From Burkholderia sp. FERM BP-3421 (GTDB lineage Bacteria > Pseudomonadota > Gammaproteobacteria > Burkholderiales > Burkholderiaceae), in contig NZ_CP117782.1 in the NCBI RefSeq assembly GCF_028657905.1, forward strand, positions 2,542,001 through 2,606,000: DNA of 64,000 nt, written 5' to 3'. The notes beneath the pieces were generated by a model that was not told the DNA's origin, did no database searches, and saw only the letters and a list, made by a program, of their open reading frames with translations. This document shows positions 9,052-17,237 of this stretch, piece after piece; within the stretch, counting starts at the first letter, position 1; the number at the start of each line of letters is the position of its first letter. Made by a program: the position numbers and the translations under genes.

Positions 9052-10867
9052 CCCGCTCCGCCAGCGCGCGCGCGAGCGCCGCATCGAGATCCCGTCGCCG
9101 CACGGGCTTCAGCAGATAATCATCGAAGGGCCCCCGCTGCTCCGGCGTGAGCAGGTCCGGCTGATAGGCGCTCACGCCGATCAGCGGCGTGCGGCGATTC
9201 GGCCCGCGGCCGTCGCGCACCTCCCGCGCGATCGCCGTGCCGTCCTTGTCGGGCAGTTGCACGTCGAGCAGCACGGCGTCATACGGACGGCGCATCAGCT
9301 TCTGCATCGCGCGCAAGCCCGAATCGCACAGGTCGCACTGGTAGCCGAACTGCCTGAGCAGCGCGGCGAGCGACTCGCGCACCGCCTCGTGATCGTCGAC
9401 CACCAGCACGTGCAGCGCCTCGTCGCGCTCGGCCGGGCTCGCGGGCGCGCGCGCCTCGTCGTGCGTATCGACGTATTGAATCGGCAGCGTGACGCTGAAC
9501 ACGCTGCCCTTGCCCAACTCGCTGCGCACCGCGATCCAGCCGCCCAGCAGATCGACGAGACCGCGCACGATCGCAAGCCCCATGCCGACGCCATCGCGCG
9601 CGCGCGTCACCGCGCCCGCCTCGTCGCCCTGCGTGAACGGCTCGAAGATCAACGCGAGCTTCTGGTTCGACACGCCCGCGCCGGTATCCTCGACCTCGAG
9701 CACCAGCGCCTCGCCGTCCGCCGTCTGCGCGCGCCGGCCGCGCAGCGCGACCGTGCCCGCGTCGGTGAACTTGATCGCGTTGCCGAGCAGGTTCGAGACG
9801 ATCTGGCGGATCCGCACCGGATCCGAGTGGGCGGCCCGGATCCGTTCGTCGATGTCGCACGTGAACGCAAGCCGCTTGCGCGCGGCGCGGCAGCCCGCGT
9901 CGGCGGCGGCCATCCCGAGCAGCTCGGCGAGGTCGAACGGTTGACGGTGCAGGCTGAGCTTGCCGCTGTCGAGCCGGACGTAGTCGGTCAGGTCGCGCAT
10001 CTGCGCCTCGATCTGCTTCGCGGCGACCTCGAGCCGGCGCACCGTGTCGACCTGCGCGTGCGCGAGCGGCGATTCGGCGATCACGTCGATCGCCGACGTG
10101 ATGCTCTGCAAGGGCGTGCGCAATTCATGGCCGATCGCGCCGAGGAACGCATTCTTCGCGTTGACCGCCGCGCGCGCCGCATGCGCCGCCTGCTGCTCGG
10201 CCAGCAGCGCCTTGGCGTGCTGGCGCGTCGCGCGCCGTTCGCGCCGGATGTTGAGGATCGTGACGGCGCTCAGCACCAGCACCGAGGCGAGAATCACCGC
10301 GAGCCCGATGCAGATGATCCGGCGCGTCTCCATGAACTCCTGATACGCGCTGTCGCGCTGGCGGAATTCCGTCTGCGCGGCGATCGTGCCCATGTCGTGC
10401 GCGTAGCCGCGCAGCGCCTCGAGGCGCGCGTTGACCTCGGCCGTCGAGCCCGCGTGCGCGGCCAGCGCCTTCATCTGCGGATCGAGCCCGCCGAACAACT
10501 GGGCCGACGCGCGCACCGCATCGCGATAACCCGCCTCCTCATAAAGCTGCGCGGTGGATTCGGAGTGATTCGCGAGAATCGCGAATTTCGATTTCAGGAT
10601 CTCGTATTCGAGCGTCAGATCACGGCACGGCCCGACACAACCCCATCGATTCTGATTGACGGTCAGTTCGAAGTCGTTGAGGCGGATCTGGTATTTCGCC
10701 ACCGACAGCCCGTAATTCTCCTGCGTGCCGATCACCGAAATCAGGCTCGAATTGGGCTCCACGTTCTTGTAGCAAAACACGGCGGTCACCGCGGCCACCG
10801 CCAACAGGACCACCACCGCGCAATACAGGAGGCTGGCGTTCCCGCTGAATTTTTGACCCAGCTTCAT
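9041..10867 (-). CDS. Hybrid sensor histidine kinase
   Basis: A 608-residue inner-membrane sensor kinase. Membrane segments lie at about residues 13-33 and 183-204, enclosing a periplasmic sensor region of about 150 residues that contains a C-x3-C pair (C77, C81). Next come a HisKA domain with phospho-acceptor H247 (GHELRTPL), a HATPase_c domain with N box (N359, N363), G1 box DTGAG at 394-398 and G2 box GVGMGL, and a C-terminal receiver with phospho-acceptor D535 (LLDVQLPD) and K587. No Hpt domain is present, so phosphorelay would need a separate Hpt protein, or the receiver modulates kinase activity. The gene overlaps the upstream SUOX-fold gene by four bases (ATGA), indicating translational coupling. 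Confidence 0.93.
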   Translation of the reverse strand: MKLGQKFSGNASLLYCAVVVLLAVAAVTAVFCYKNVEPNSSLISVIGTQENYGLSVAKYQIRLNDFELTVNQNRWGCVGPCRDLTLEYEILKSKFAILANHSESTAQLYEEAGYRDAVRASAQLFGGLDPQMKALAAHAGSTAEVNARLEALRGYAHDMGTIAAQTEFRQRDSAYQEFMETRRIICIGLAVILASVLVLSAVTILNIRRERRATRQHAKALLAEQQAAHAARAAVNAKNAFLGAIGHELRTPLQSITSAIDVIAESPLAHAQVDTVRRLEVAAKQIEAQMRDLTDYVRLDSGKLSLHRQPFDLAELLGMAAADAGCRAARKRLAFTCDIDERIRAAHSDPVRIRQIVSNLLGNAIKFTDAGTVALRGRRAQTADGEALVLEVEDTGAGVSNQKLALIFEPFTQGDEAGAVTRARDGVGMGLAIVRGLVDLLGGWIAVRSELGKGSVFSVTLPIQYVDTHDEARAPASPAERDEALHVLVVDDHEAVRESLAALLRQFGYQCDLCDSGLRAMQKLMRRPYDAVLLDVQLPDKDGTAIAREVRDGRGPNRRTPLIGVSAYQPDLLTPEQRGPFDDYLLKPVRRRDLDAALARALAERVRG

Positions 10868-11349
10868 TTAATGGTGATCCGGTTGATTTGCCAAATGAAT
10901 CGGGAATTGTACAAGGGCCCTTTCAGCTCATCGCCGCCCTGGTCGCGCGGATACACCATGAACAGCGGCCCGAAATTCTCGAGGCTCAGGAATTTGCCGT
11001 CGGCCTTGTAGGCGAGCAGCACGCCGTACTTGCGCGCATCCTCGACCGGGATGTCGACCATGTAGCCGTCGAGCGCGCGCACCTCGAGCGTGGTCCCCGT
11101 GCCGCCCACCCGGTTGACCAGGTCGGCGAGGCCCACGCCCTCGAACACCTCGCGCCCGGTCCAGGCCGTCGAGGTGGTGATGCGGCGCACCGGCATCGCG
11201 AGCAGGTCCGCCTGCGCGAAGCGATAGACCGCCTGCTCGGCGTCCGTGTAGCGGCTGATCTTCCCCGCCACCGTCAGGTCGAATGCATGCGCCGCCAGCG
11301 CCGCCTGGCTAAGCGCGAGCACCGCACAAGCCCTCACTATGCGTTTCAT
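10864..11349 (-). CDS. Small periplasmic oxidoreductase-like protein (sulfite oxidase/molybdopterin fold)
   Basis: A 161-residue exported protein with a Sec signal peptide (cleavage likely after AAHA, near residue 22) and a single domain resembling the oxidoreductase molybdopterin-binding (SUOX/YedY) fold, including the region WTGREVFEGVGLADLV and the C-terminal YNSRFIWQINRI. The mature protein contains no cysteine; the only Cys, C8, is in the signal. The Cys that ligates molybdenum in active SUOX enzymes is therefore missing, and catalysis with Mo-cofactor is doubtful. Its stop overlaps the start of the hybrid kinase gene, so the two are made together and it may act as a periplasmic sensor or accessory to that kinase (inference). 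The start at 11349 was chosen for the signal peptide; in-frame Met codons lie further upstream. Confidence 0.75.
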   Translation of the reverse strand: MKRIVRACAVLALSQAALAAHAFDLTVAGKISRYTDAEQAVYRFAQADLLAMPVRRITTSTAWTGREVFEGVGLADLVNRVGGTGTTLEVRALDGYMVDIPVEDARKYGVLLAYKADGKFLSLENFGPLFMVYPRDQGGDELKGPLYNSRFIWQINRITIK

Positions 11350-12385
11350 GGTCGCCATCCAGAAGAGTGTGTAGCGCGATTGATTGATAGGCGTGTTCCA
11401 CCAGCGCGAGGTCGCTCTCGCGGCTGCTCGCATGCAGGTTTCTCAACGCGGGAATCGCCAGGTCCACCGCCCGGCACGACGGGTAATCGCGCACCCGAAG
11501 CCCGGGCGGAATGGACGAGAAGAATGCGAGCGTCGGCACGTCGAAGCCGGCCGCCGCATGCACCGCCGCGCTGTCCGACGCGACGAGGCGATGCGCGCCG
11601 CGGACCCACGCGAGAAAGTGGGCCGTGTCGGGCGACAGCGGCGCGATGTCCACGTAGCGCGGATGCGCGAGCGGACCGAAGCCGAGCACCTCGCAACCGA
11701 AGCGCGCGGCGAGCGTGTCGACCCAGTGCGTGCGCAGGCGCGCCGGAATGCTGCGCAACGGCGTGCTCGCGGTTGCGCAGAACAGCACGTAGCGGCGCTG
11801 CCGCCAGGCGGGCGGCAGCGCCGGCAGCGCGAGCCGCTTCAGCCAGCGATTCGCCTTGAGCGCCGGGTCGACCGCGGCCGGCTCGACGCCCAGCGCCTGC
11901 AGGAAGAAATCGATCATCGGCAGCGTCGCGAAATCCGGCCAGAACAGGTGATTGCCGAGATCGACGCTGACGCCGGGCCCGCCCAGCGCCGCCAGCGGCT
12001 GCGGCAGCGCGCGCACCTCGGCGAGCGGGCCGCCGTCGAGGCGATAGAGCGCCTCGACATAGGCGGGCGCCCGCGCGGGCCGGCAGATCTCGATGCGCAG
12101 CGGCGGATGCAGCATGCGCAGCGCGTCGAGCGCGGTCAGGCCGATGATCGAATCGCCGAGCGCGACGCCCATGCCGTTGACGACCCGCAACCGGCTCACC
12201 TCCCGGTAGTCGATGCGGAACGGGCGGCGCGCGGCATTCAGGATGGCGGCTTCGGCGAGCGGGCGATAGGCCGGCGAAACATGCGGCGGCTGTTCGAGAT
12301 CGTACGGCGCAACCACCTCGCCCGCGGCGCCGACGAGACTCCCGCGATTCGTCAACGCGTCTTCCGCACTCAAATACATGACCAT
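11309..12385 (-). CDS. Glycosyltransferase family 9-like protein (heptosyltransferase-related), function unknown
   Basis: A 358-residue soluble protein. The C-terminal half carries the pattern ASDSAAVHAAAGFDVPTLAF near residue 270, matching the nucleotide-sugar-binding signature of family-9 glycosyltransferases such as ADP-heptose:LPS heptosyltransferases. The N-terminal half is less recognisable but contains a phosphate-loop-like GVALGDSIIGLTAL. It lies between the decaying rhamnose operon and the signalling island and is separated from the former by about 450 bases of A+T-rich DNA. Its 3' end overlaps the signal-peptide codons of the next gene by 41 bases on the same strand, an unusually long overlap. 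A role in surface polysaccharide modification is possible but not shown. Confidence 0.65.
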   Translation of the reverse strand: MVMYLSAEDALTNRGSLVGAAGEVVAPYDLEQPPHVSPAYRPLAEAAILNAARRPFRIDYREVSRLRVVNGMGVALGDSIIGLTALDALRMLHPPLRIEICRPARAPAYVEALYRLDGGPLAEVRALPQPLAALGGPGVSVDLGNHLFWPDFATLPMIDFFLQALGVEPAAVDPALKANRWLKRLALPALPPAWRQRRYVLFCATASTPLRSIPARLRTHWVDTLAARFGCEVLGFGPLAHPRYVDIAPLSPDTAHFLAWVRGAHRLVASDSAAVHAAAGFDVPTLAFFSSIPPGLRVRDYPSCRAVDLAIPALRNLHASSRESDLALVEHAYQSIALHTLLDGDHETHSEGLCGARA

Positions 12386-12835
12386 CGCCCCGTGCCTCGA
12401 TCAAATCCGCGATTAATTCGATTCGAATCCGCTCTTCTCAATCACGCCGTGCTTATTTGAATTGACGAAACTCCACCTATTCACGGCGTTACAGCCAGAC
12501 AACGGGTCATGATCATCCGAGCGGAATGCAAAACCGCGGTGACGCCAGACACCCGGCAAAGTTACCATAGTAAATAAAAAACTTTTTAATTTCCCAATTA
12601 GAATCCCGGTTTATATTTTCAGCATTCGCCACGATAGGCGCATTGATTTGCAATTCGCAATTATTCAAGCAATGGGTACCGATTCCATCTCAAGAACGTG
12701 TCCGCATGCGGGATTCCGGTGCATGCCTGCACGAAACCGGCGCATCCGGATGCGCGCGCAACCACCGGCAAAGGAAACGGGCGGCGTCGCGCAAGCGACG
12801 CCGCCCTGCCGAGCGCCCGGCAGGACGGGAACCGA
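12386..12835. other. A+T-rich intergenic region downstream of the rhamnose operon
   Basis: About 450 bases without a gene. The part 12400-12700 is strikingly A+T-rich for this genome and probably holds the promoter of the glycosyltransferase-like gene on the minus strand. In intact rml operons rfbD would often follow rfbC here; no trace of it is visible. The strong hairpin at 12779-12806 is listed separately. Confidence 0.5.
12779..12806 (-). terminator. Terminator of the rfbBAC operon
   Basis: A perfect 12-base-pair G+C-rich stem with a GCAA tetraloop lies 30 bases after the rfbC stop. On the minus strand it is followed by a pyrimidine-rich tail (TTTCCTTTG). It marks rfbC as the last gene of the operon. 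Confidence 0.7.
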
Positions 12836-13381
12836 CTACGCGTAGACGTCCGCGTCCGCGAGCAGGGCGCCTGGTCTTGGCCGCGACGATCGGCTCGCCG
12901 TCGAGCGGCCAGCCGATGCCGAGCGCCGGATCGCGCCGGAGCAGGCTGCGCTCGGCCTCCGGATACCAGTAGTCGGTGGTCTTGTAGAGAAACTGCGCAT
13001 GGGCCGGCAGCACGTAGAAGCCGTGCGCGAACCCGGGCGGAATCCACGATCGCCGCGGGGACGCCGCGGACAACGTCACGCCGACCCATCGACCGAAGGC
13101 CGGCAGCGCCGCCGCAGGTCGACCGCGACATCGGACACATCGCCTTCCACGACCCGCACGAGCTTGCCCTGCGCCTGCCCGACCTGGTCATGCAGCCCGC
13201 GCAGCACGCCCTTCACGGAACGCGAATGATTGTCCGGGACGAAGATCGCGTGCGGCTCCACCTGCGCGGCCAACGCGCGCGCGTTGAAGCTTTCGAGAAA
13301 ATAACCGCGCGCATCGCCGAACACGCGCGGCTCGACGCGCTTCACGTCCGGCAGCGCGGCGGGCGTCACCTGGGGGCTCAT
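12836..13381 (-). pseudogene. rfbC: dTDP-4-dehydrorhamnose 3,5-epimerase, frameshifted
   Basis: RfbC (RmlC) epimerises dTDP-4-keto-6-deoxyglucose in dTDP-rhamnose synthesis. The N-terminal half reads cleanly from ATG 13381 (MSPQVTPAALPDVKRVEPRV ... SRSVKGVLRGLHDQVG) to DVAVDLRRR, with the catalytic-region His in RGLHDQ. A one-base loss near 13110 then moves the frame; the remainder (WIPPGFAHGFYVLP, FLYKTTDYWYPEAERSLL) is in another frame. Further one-base losses near 12865-12880 shift the last dozen codons (LLADADVYA) before the TAG at 12836. The combined span, about 182 codons, equals that of the intact enzyme. As sequenced it cannot make the full enzyme. Its ATG overlaps the original rfbA stop (ATGA). 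Confidence 0.85.
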
Positions 13382-14260
13382 GCAATCTGCCCCGTCAGGA
13401 TGGTGCGCAGCTACTGGCCGTAGCCGTTCTTCGCGAGCGGCTGCGCCAGCCGCGCGACCTGTTCGGCGTCGATCCAGCGCCGCCGGTAGGCGATCTCCTC
13501 GGGGCACGCGATCATGAGCCCCTGGCGCTTCTGCAGCGTCGCGACGAACTGCGCCGCGTCGATCAGCGAATCGTGCGTGCCGGTGTCGAGCCACGCGAAA
13601 CCGCGCCCCATGATCTCGACGTCGAGCTTGCCGTCCGCGAGGTAGCGGCCGTTGACGTCGGTGATCTCCAGTTCGCCGCGCGCGGACGGCCGGATGCCGG
13701 CGGCGATGTCGCACACGTGCTTGTCGTAGAAGCAGAGCCCCGTGACCGCGTAGTTCGACGCGGTTTCGCCGGCTTCTCCTCGATCGACAGCGCACGGAAC
13801 GACGCATCGAAATCGACCACGCCATAGCGTCCCGGATCGTGCACGTGATAGGCGAACACCGTCGCGCCGTCGGCGTTCGCATCCGCGCGTTCGAGCTGCT
13901 TCGGCAGATCGTGGCCGTGGAAGATGTTGTCGCCGAGGATCAGCGTCGACGGCTGTCCCGCGATGAACGAACGGCCGATCGGGAACGCCTGCGCGAGCCC
14001 GTCGGGCGACGGCTGCACGGCGTACTGGAGAGTGAGGCCCCACTGGCTGCCGTCGCCGGGCAGCGCGAAGAAGCGCGGCGTATCCTGCGGCGTCGAGATC
14101 AGCAGGATGTCGCGAATCCCGGCGCACATCAGCGTGGCGAGCGGGTAGAGTGGACCATCGGCTTGTCGTAGACGGGCAGCAGCTGCTTCGAGACGACCTG
14201 CGTGACGGGATAGAGGCGCGTGCCCGAACCGCCCGCGAGAATGATGCCTTTGCGTGCCAT
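13378..14260 (-). pseudogene. rfbA: Glucose-1-phosphate thymidylyltransferase, frameshifted and with amber codon
   Basis: RfbA (RmlA) makes dTDP-glucose, the first step of dTDP-rhamnose synthesis. From ATG 14260 the N-terminus is normal (KGIILAGGSGTRLYP, the nucleotide-binding loop). The frame breaks near 14150 just after KPMV, where YYPL is expected, and continues elsewhere as LMCAGIRDILLIST. A second break near 13770, consistent with loss of one G in CCGGCG, falls after EEKPAKP; the rest (ASNYAVTGLCFYD ... GRGFAWLDTGTHDSLI) is in a third frame. Near the end a Tyr codon has become TAG at 13411-13413; without it the frame would read YLRTILTGQIA to a TGA overlapping the rfbC ATG. At least three lesions argue against a single sequencing slip. 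Confidence 0.87.
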
Positions 14261-14270
14261 GACGCCCTCC

Positions 14271-15332
14271 TCAAGCGCGCCGCGCGTAATTGGTTGCGAC
14301 CCAGTTCAGGTATTCGCCCGACATGACTTCGCGCACCCAGCCCGGATTGTCGAGGTACCAGCGCACGGTTTTCTCCAGGCCGCTCTCGAAGGTCTCGCGC
14401 GGCTTCCAGCCGATCTCGCGCTCGATCTTCCGCGCATCGATCGCGTAGCGGCGGTCATGGCCGGGGCGGTCGGCCACATAGGTGATCTGGTCGCCGTATA
14501 CGCCCTCCGGCTTCGGCAGCACGCGGTCGAGCAACGCGCACAGCGTGGTCACGACGTCGATGTTGCGCTTCTCGCTGCGCCCCCCGACGTTGTAGGTCTC
14601 GCCCGGCACGCCGCCCGCGAGCACGGCGCGGATCGCGCTGCAGTGATCGCCGACATACAGCCAGTCGCGTACGTTGCTGCCGTCGCCGTAGATGGGCAGC
14701 GGCTTGCCCGAGATCGCATTGGCGATGATCAGCGGAATCAGCTTTTCCGGGAACTGGTACGGGCCGTAGTTGTTCGAGCAATGCGTGGTCAGCGTCGGCA
14801 GCCCGAAGGTGTGATGGTAGGCGCGCACCAGATGGTCGGAGCCCGCCTTGCTCGCCGAATACGGGCTGTTCGGCGCGTACGGCGTGCCTTCGTGGAACGG
14901 CGGCTCCTCGCTCGACAGCGAGCCGAACACCCCGTCCGTCGAGACATGCAGGAAGCGGAACGAAGCCTGCTTCGCCGCGTCGAGCCCGCGCCAGTATTCG
15001 CGCGCCGCCTCGAGCAACGTGAAGGTGCCGATCAAGTTGGTCTCGACGAACTGCGCCGGCCCGTCGATCGAACGGTCGACATGGCTTTCCGCCGCGAAAT
15101 GCACGATCGCGCGCGGCCGATACTGCGCGAGCAGCGCGTCGAGCGTCGCGCGTTCACAGATGTCGCCGCACACGAATACGTGGCGCGTGTCCCCGTCGAG
15201 CGGCCGCAGCGTGCGCAGATTGCCCGCATAGGTCAGCTTGTCGAGATTCAATACGGGCTCGTCCGATTCCTTCAGCCAGTCGAGCACGAAGTTCGCGCCG
15301 ATGAAACCCGCTCCGCCTGTTACCAGAATCAT
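14271..15332 (-). CDS. rfbB: dTDP-glucose 4,6-dehydratase with altered active site
   Basis: RfbB (RmlB) is the second enzyme of dTDP-rhamnose synthesis, an extended short-chain dehydrogenase. The 353-residue frame is intact and full length: NAD-binding GGAGFIG at 6-12, YSASK with Y158 and K162, and the family segments THCSNNYGPYQFPEKLIP and VRDWLYVGDHC. However, the catalytic motif normally STDEVYG reads STDGVFG at 131-137: the general-base Glu is Gly134 and the following Tyr is Phe. The codon change GAG to GGG is a single transition. In E. coli RmlB the equivalent Asp-Glu pair carries out dehydration, so this copy is probably inactive, consistent with the broken rfbA and rfbC downstream. It is the first gene of the operon, ten bases before rfbA. 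Confidence 0.93.
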   Translation of the reverse strand: MILVTGGAGFIGANFVLDWLKESDEPVLNLDKLTYAGNLRTLRPLDGDTRHVFVCGDICERATLDALLAQYRPRAIVHFAAESHVDRSIDGPAQFVETNLIGTFTLLEAAREYWRGLDAAKQASFRFLHVSTDGVFGSLSSEEPPFHEGTPYAPNSPYSASKAGSDHLVRAYHHTFGLPTLTTHCSNNYGPYQFPEKLIPLIIANAISGKPLPIYGDGSNVRDWLYVGDHCSAIRAVLAGGVPGETYNVGGRSEKRNIDVVTTLCALLDRVLPKPEGVYGDQITYVADRPGHDRRYAIDARKIEREIGWKPRETFESGLEKTVRWYLDNPGWVREVMSGEYLNWVATNYARRA

Positions 15333-15830
15333 GTGCTTTTCCTAAGTCAAAGTGACCGGTCGGCCGGATCGCCGGACCGTTCGCAGGTTGGTGATGCGTT
15401 GATGCGTGCGCCGGCCTCCGCCGACGCGTGCGACCGGAGCCGCGCGCCTATACCATGCGCCGCGGGCCGCGCTCCGCCGGGCGTGCGCGCGTCGCGCCCG
15501 TCGCGATCACAGGCGGCGCGCATCCGCCCGGATCGATGACCCGGACTTGCTGTGCCTCGTTCGCCGGTGCGTCGGTTCCCGGCCGCGCGTCGCCCGCCGG
15601 ACCGGGCGCGGCCGACGGCTCCTCGAAGTGCGTGACTCACTCATGTTGCTCGGCTCCTGGTTCGGCGCGCGGCGTGCGCAGCCCCGTTTAAAATAGGAAT
15701 ACTGATCAAATGACATCGTGGCGTCACCGTTGTCTATCCCTTCCCGTCCTGCTCGCGCCATGCGAACCGGCTCCGGCGCGCGCCCGTCAGCCTGGGTCGC
15801 GCGCCTTGCCCGCCGGTTCGCGCGGCGGGT
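15333..15830. other. Intergenic region between rfbB and nudC
   Basis: About 500 bases with no supported gene. The frames here have no family features and the composition is G+C-rich, except for a short A+T-rich patch at 15685-15718 that could hold the rfb operon promoter. Confidence 0.4.
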
Positions 15831-16829
15831 TCAGCGCTGCCGCGCGAGCAATGCGTCCAGATCGAGGTCCGCGCGCTGCCGCAGCCAGTCGGCGATGATC
15901 CGGTACGACACCGACAGCGACGTCGGCATGCTCAGCGTGCCGCCGCCGATGCCCGCGACGATCTCGGCCGGCGTGAACCAGCGCACGTCTTCGAGTTCCT
16001 GATCGCGCGCGGCCATCTCCCGGCTCAGCGCGAGCGCGGAGAAGCCGAGCATCAACGAGCCCGGCATCGGCCACGGCTGCGACGAGTGATACGACACCGC
16101 GCCGACCCGGACGCCCGTTTCCTCCGCAACCTCGCGCCGCACCGCGTCTTCCAGGCTCTCGCCCGGTTCGACGAAGCCCGCGATCAGCGAATACAGCCCC
16201 GGCTCCCAGTGGCTGTGCCGGCCCAGCAGGCACGCGCCGTCGTGCTCGACGAGCGCGATGACCGCGGGATCGGTCCGCACGAAATGCTGTTGCGCGCAGT
16301 CCGGCGCGACGCACTGCAGCCGGTGGCCGCCCTGCTCCAGCGCGAGCGGCGAACCGCAGCGGCAGCAATGGCGCGTGGACTGCTGCCAATGCAGCAAGCC
16401 CTTCGCGTAGGCGTACAGGCCCGCGTCGAACGCCGACAGCCGCGGGCCCGCCTGCCGCAAGTCTTCGATGCGCGCGGCCAGCTGGTCCGGCGCAATCGCG
16501 CGCGCCGCGTCGAGCCGCACCACGAAGTAGCCGGCGCCGTCCACGACGCCCAGGAAGCTCGCCGGCGCGTCGGCCGGCAGCAGTTCGGCGCGCTGCGTCG
16601 CGTCGAGCCAGCGCACGCCCTCGCCATCGGGCGTCAGGTAGGCGCGCAACGCATCGTCGAGCAACAGGTAGCGCGCGCCCGGCGAACGGGCGAGCGTGTC
16701 GAGCCACGCCGCGTCGCCGCGCCGCTCGGCGTGGCGGTTCAACTCGCGGCCGACGCCGACGAACGGGTTGTCGCGGGTCGCGACGACAGGTGCGGCAGCG
16801 GCGGCCGCATCGGACGGAAAGTGGGACAT
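15831..16829 (-). CDS. nudC: NADH pyrophosphatase (NAD-capped RNA hydrolase)
   Basis: NudC cleaves NAD(H) to NMN(H) and AMP and removes NAD caps from RNA. The ATG at 16829 (MSHFPSDA, with AGGA upstream) gives 332 residues. The frame is open further upstream, but nothing there resembles the family. A four-Cys zinc ribbon (CCRCGSPL ... CVAPDCAQQ) precedes the Nudix domain. The Nudix box GFVEPGESLEDAVRREVAEE fits GX5EX7REXXEE, and the NADH-pyrophosphatase signature SQPWPMPGS follows about 20 residues later. It stands alone on the minus strand between the rhamnose operon and the IS remnant. Confidence 0.93.
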   Translation of the reverse strand: MSHFPSDAAAAAAPVVATRDNPFVGVGRELNRHAERRGDAAWLDTLARSPGARYLLLDDALRAYLTPDGEGVRWLDATQRAELLPADAPASFLGVVDGAGYFVVRLDAARAIAPDQLAARIEDLRQAGPRLSAFDAGLYAYAKGLLHWQQSTRHCCRCGSPLALEQGGHRLQCVAPDCAQQHFVRTDPAVIALVEHDGACLLGRHSHWEPGLYSLIAGFVEPGESLEDAVRREVAEETGVRVGAVSYHSSQPWPMPGSLMLGFSALALSREMAARDQELEDVRWFTPAEIVAGIGGGTLSMPTSLSVSYRIIADWLRQRADLDLDALLARQR

Positions 16830-17237
16830 GCGGGGATCCTGGTTGCGAAGCTGCGGTGACGGCAGTGCCGGACACGTGCGCGGTACGCCACGCCCCATCC
16901 CAGGATGAACGCGACGCGCGGCCGAGCGCGCGCCGGTCATTGCACTGCAAAATATGGCATTCGATGCAATCATATCGACACCTTGTTGCGCGTCAAGAAA
17001 TTTCAGGATCCCGTCAAGCACCCCGTCGGCGCCCCCGCGCCGGGCCGTTTCCGCTCCCCGCGCCGGGCCGCCGCGCGGCTTGCGGCGCGGATCGCAGGGC
17101 TGCGCGCAGGCGCCGCCGAAGCGGGCCGGCGGCCCCGCCCGGCGCGGGCCGCGCCCGCGGCAGGCGCATACCGCCACACGGCAATTGAGCCGCGCCCGCG
17201 CGCGCCTTCCATGGAACACCACCATCGCCGAGCCCTA
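16830..17237. other. Intergenic region upstream of nudC, up to the IS remnant
   Basis: About 400 bases, G+C-rich apart from 16950-17010, which likely holds the nudC promoter. No gene is supported. Confidence 0.4.
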
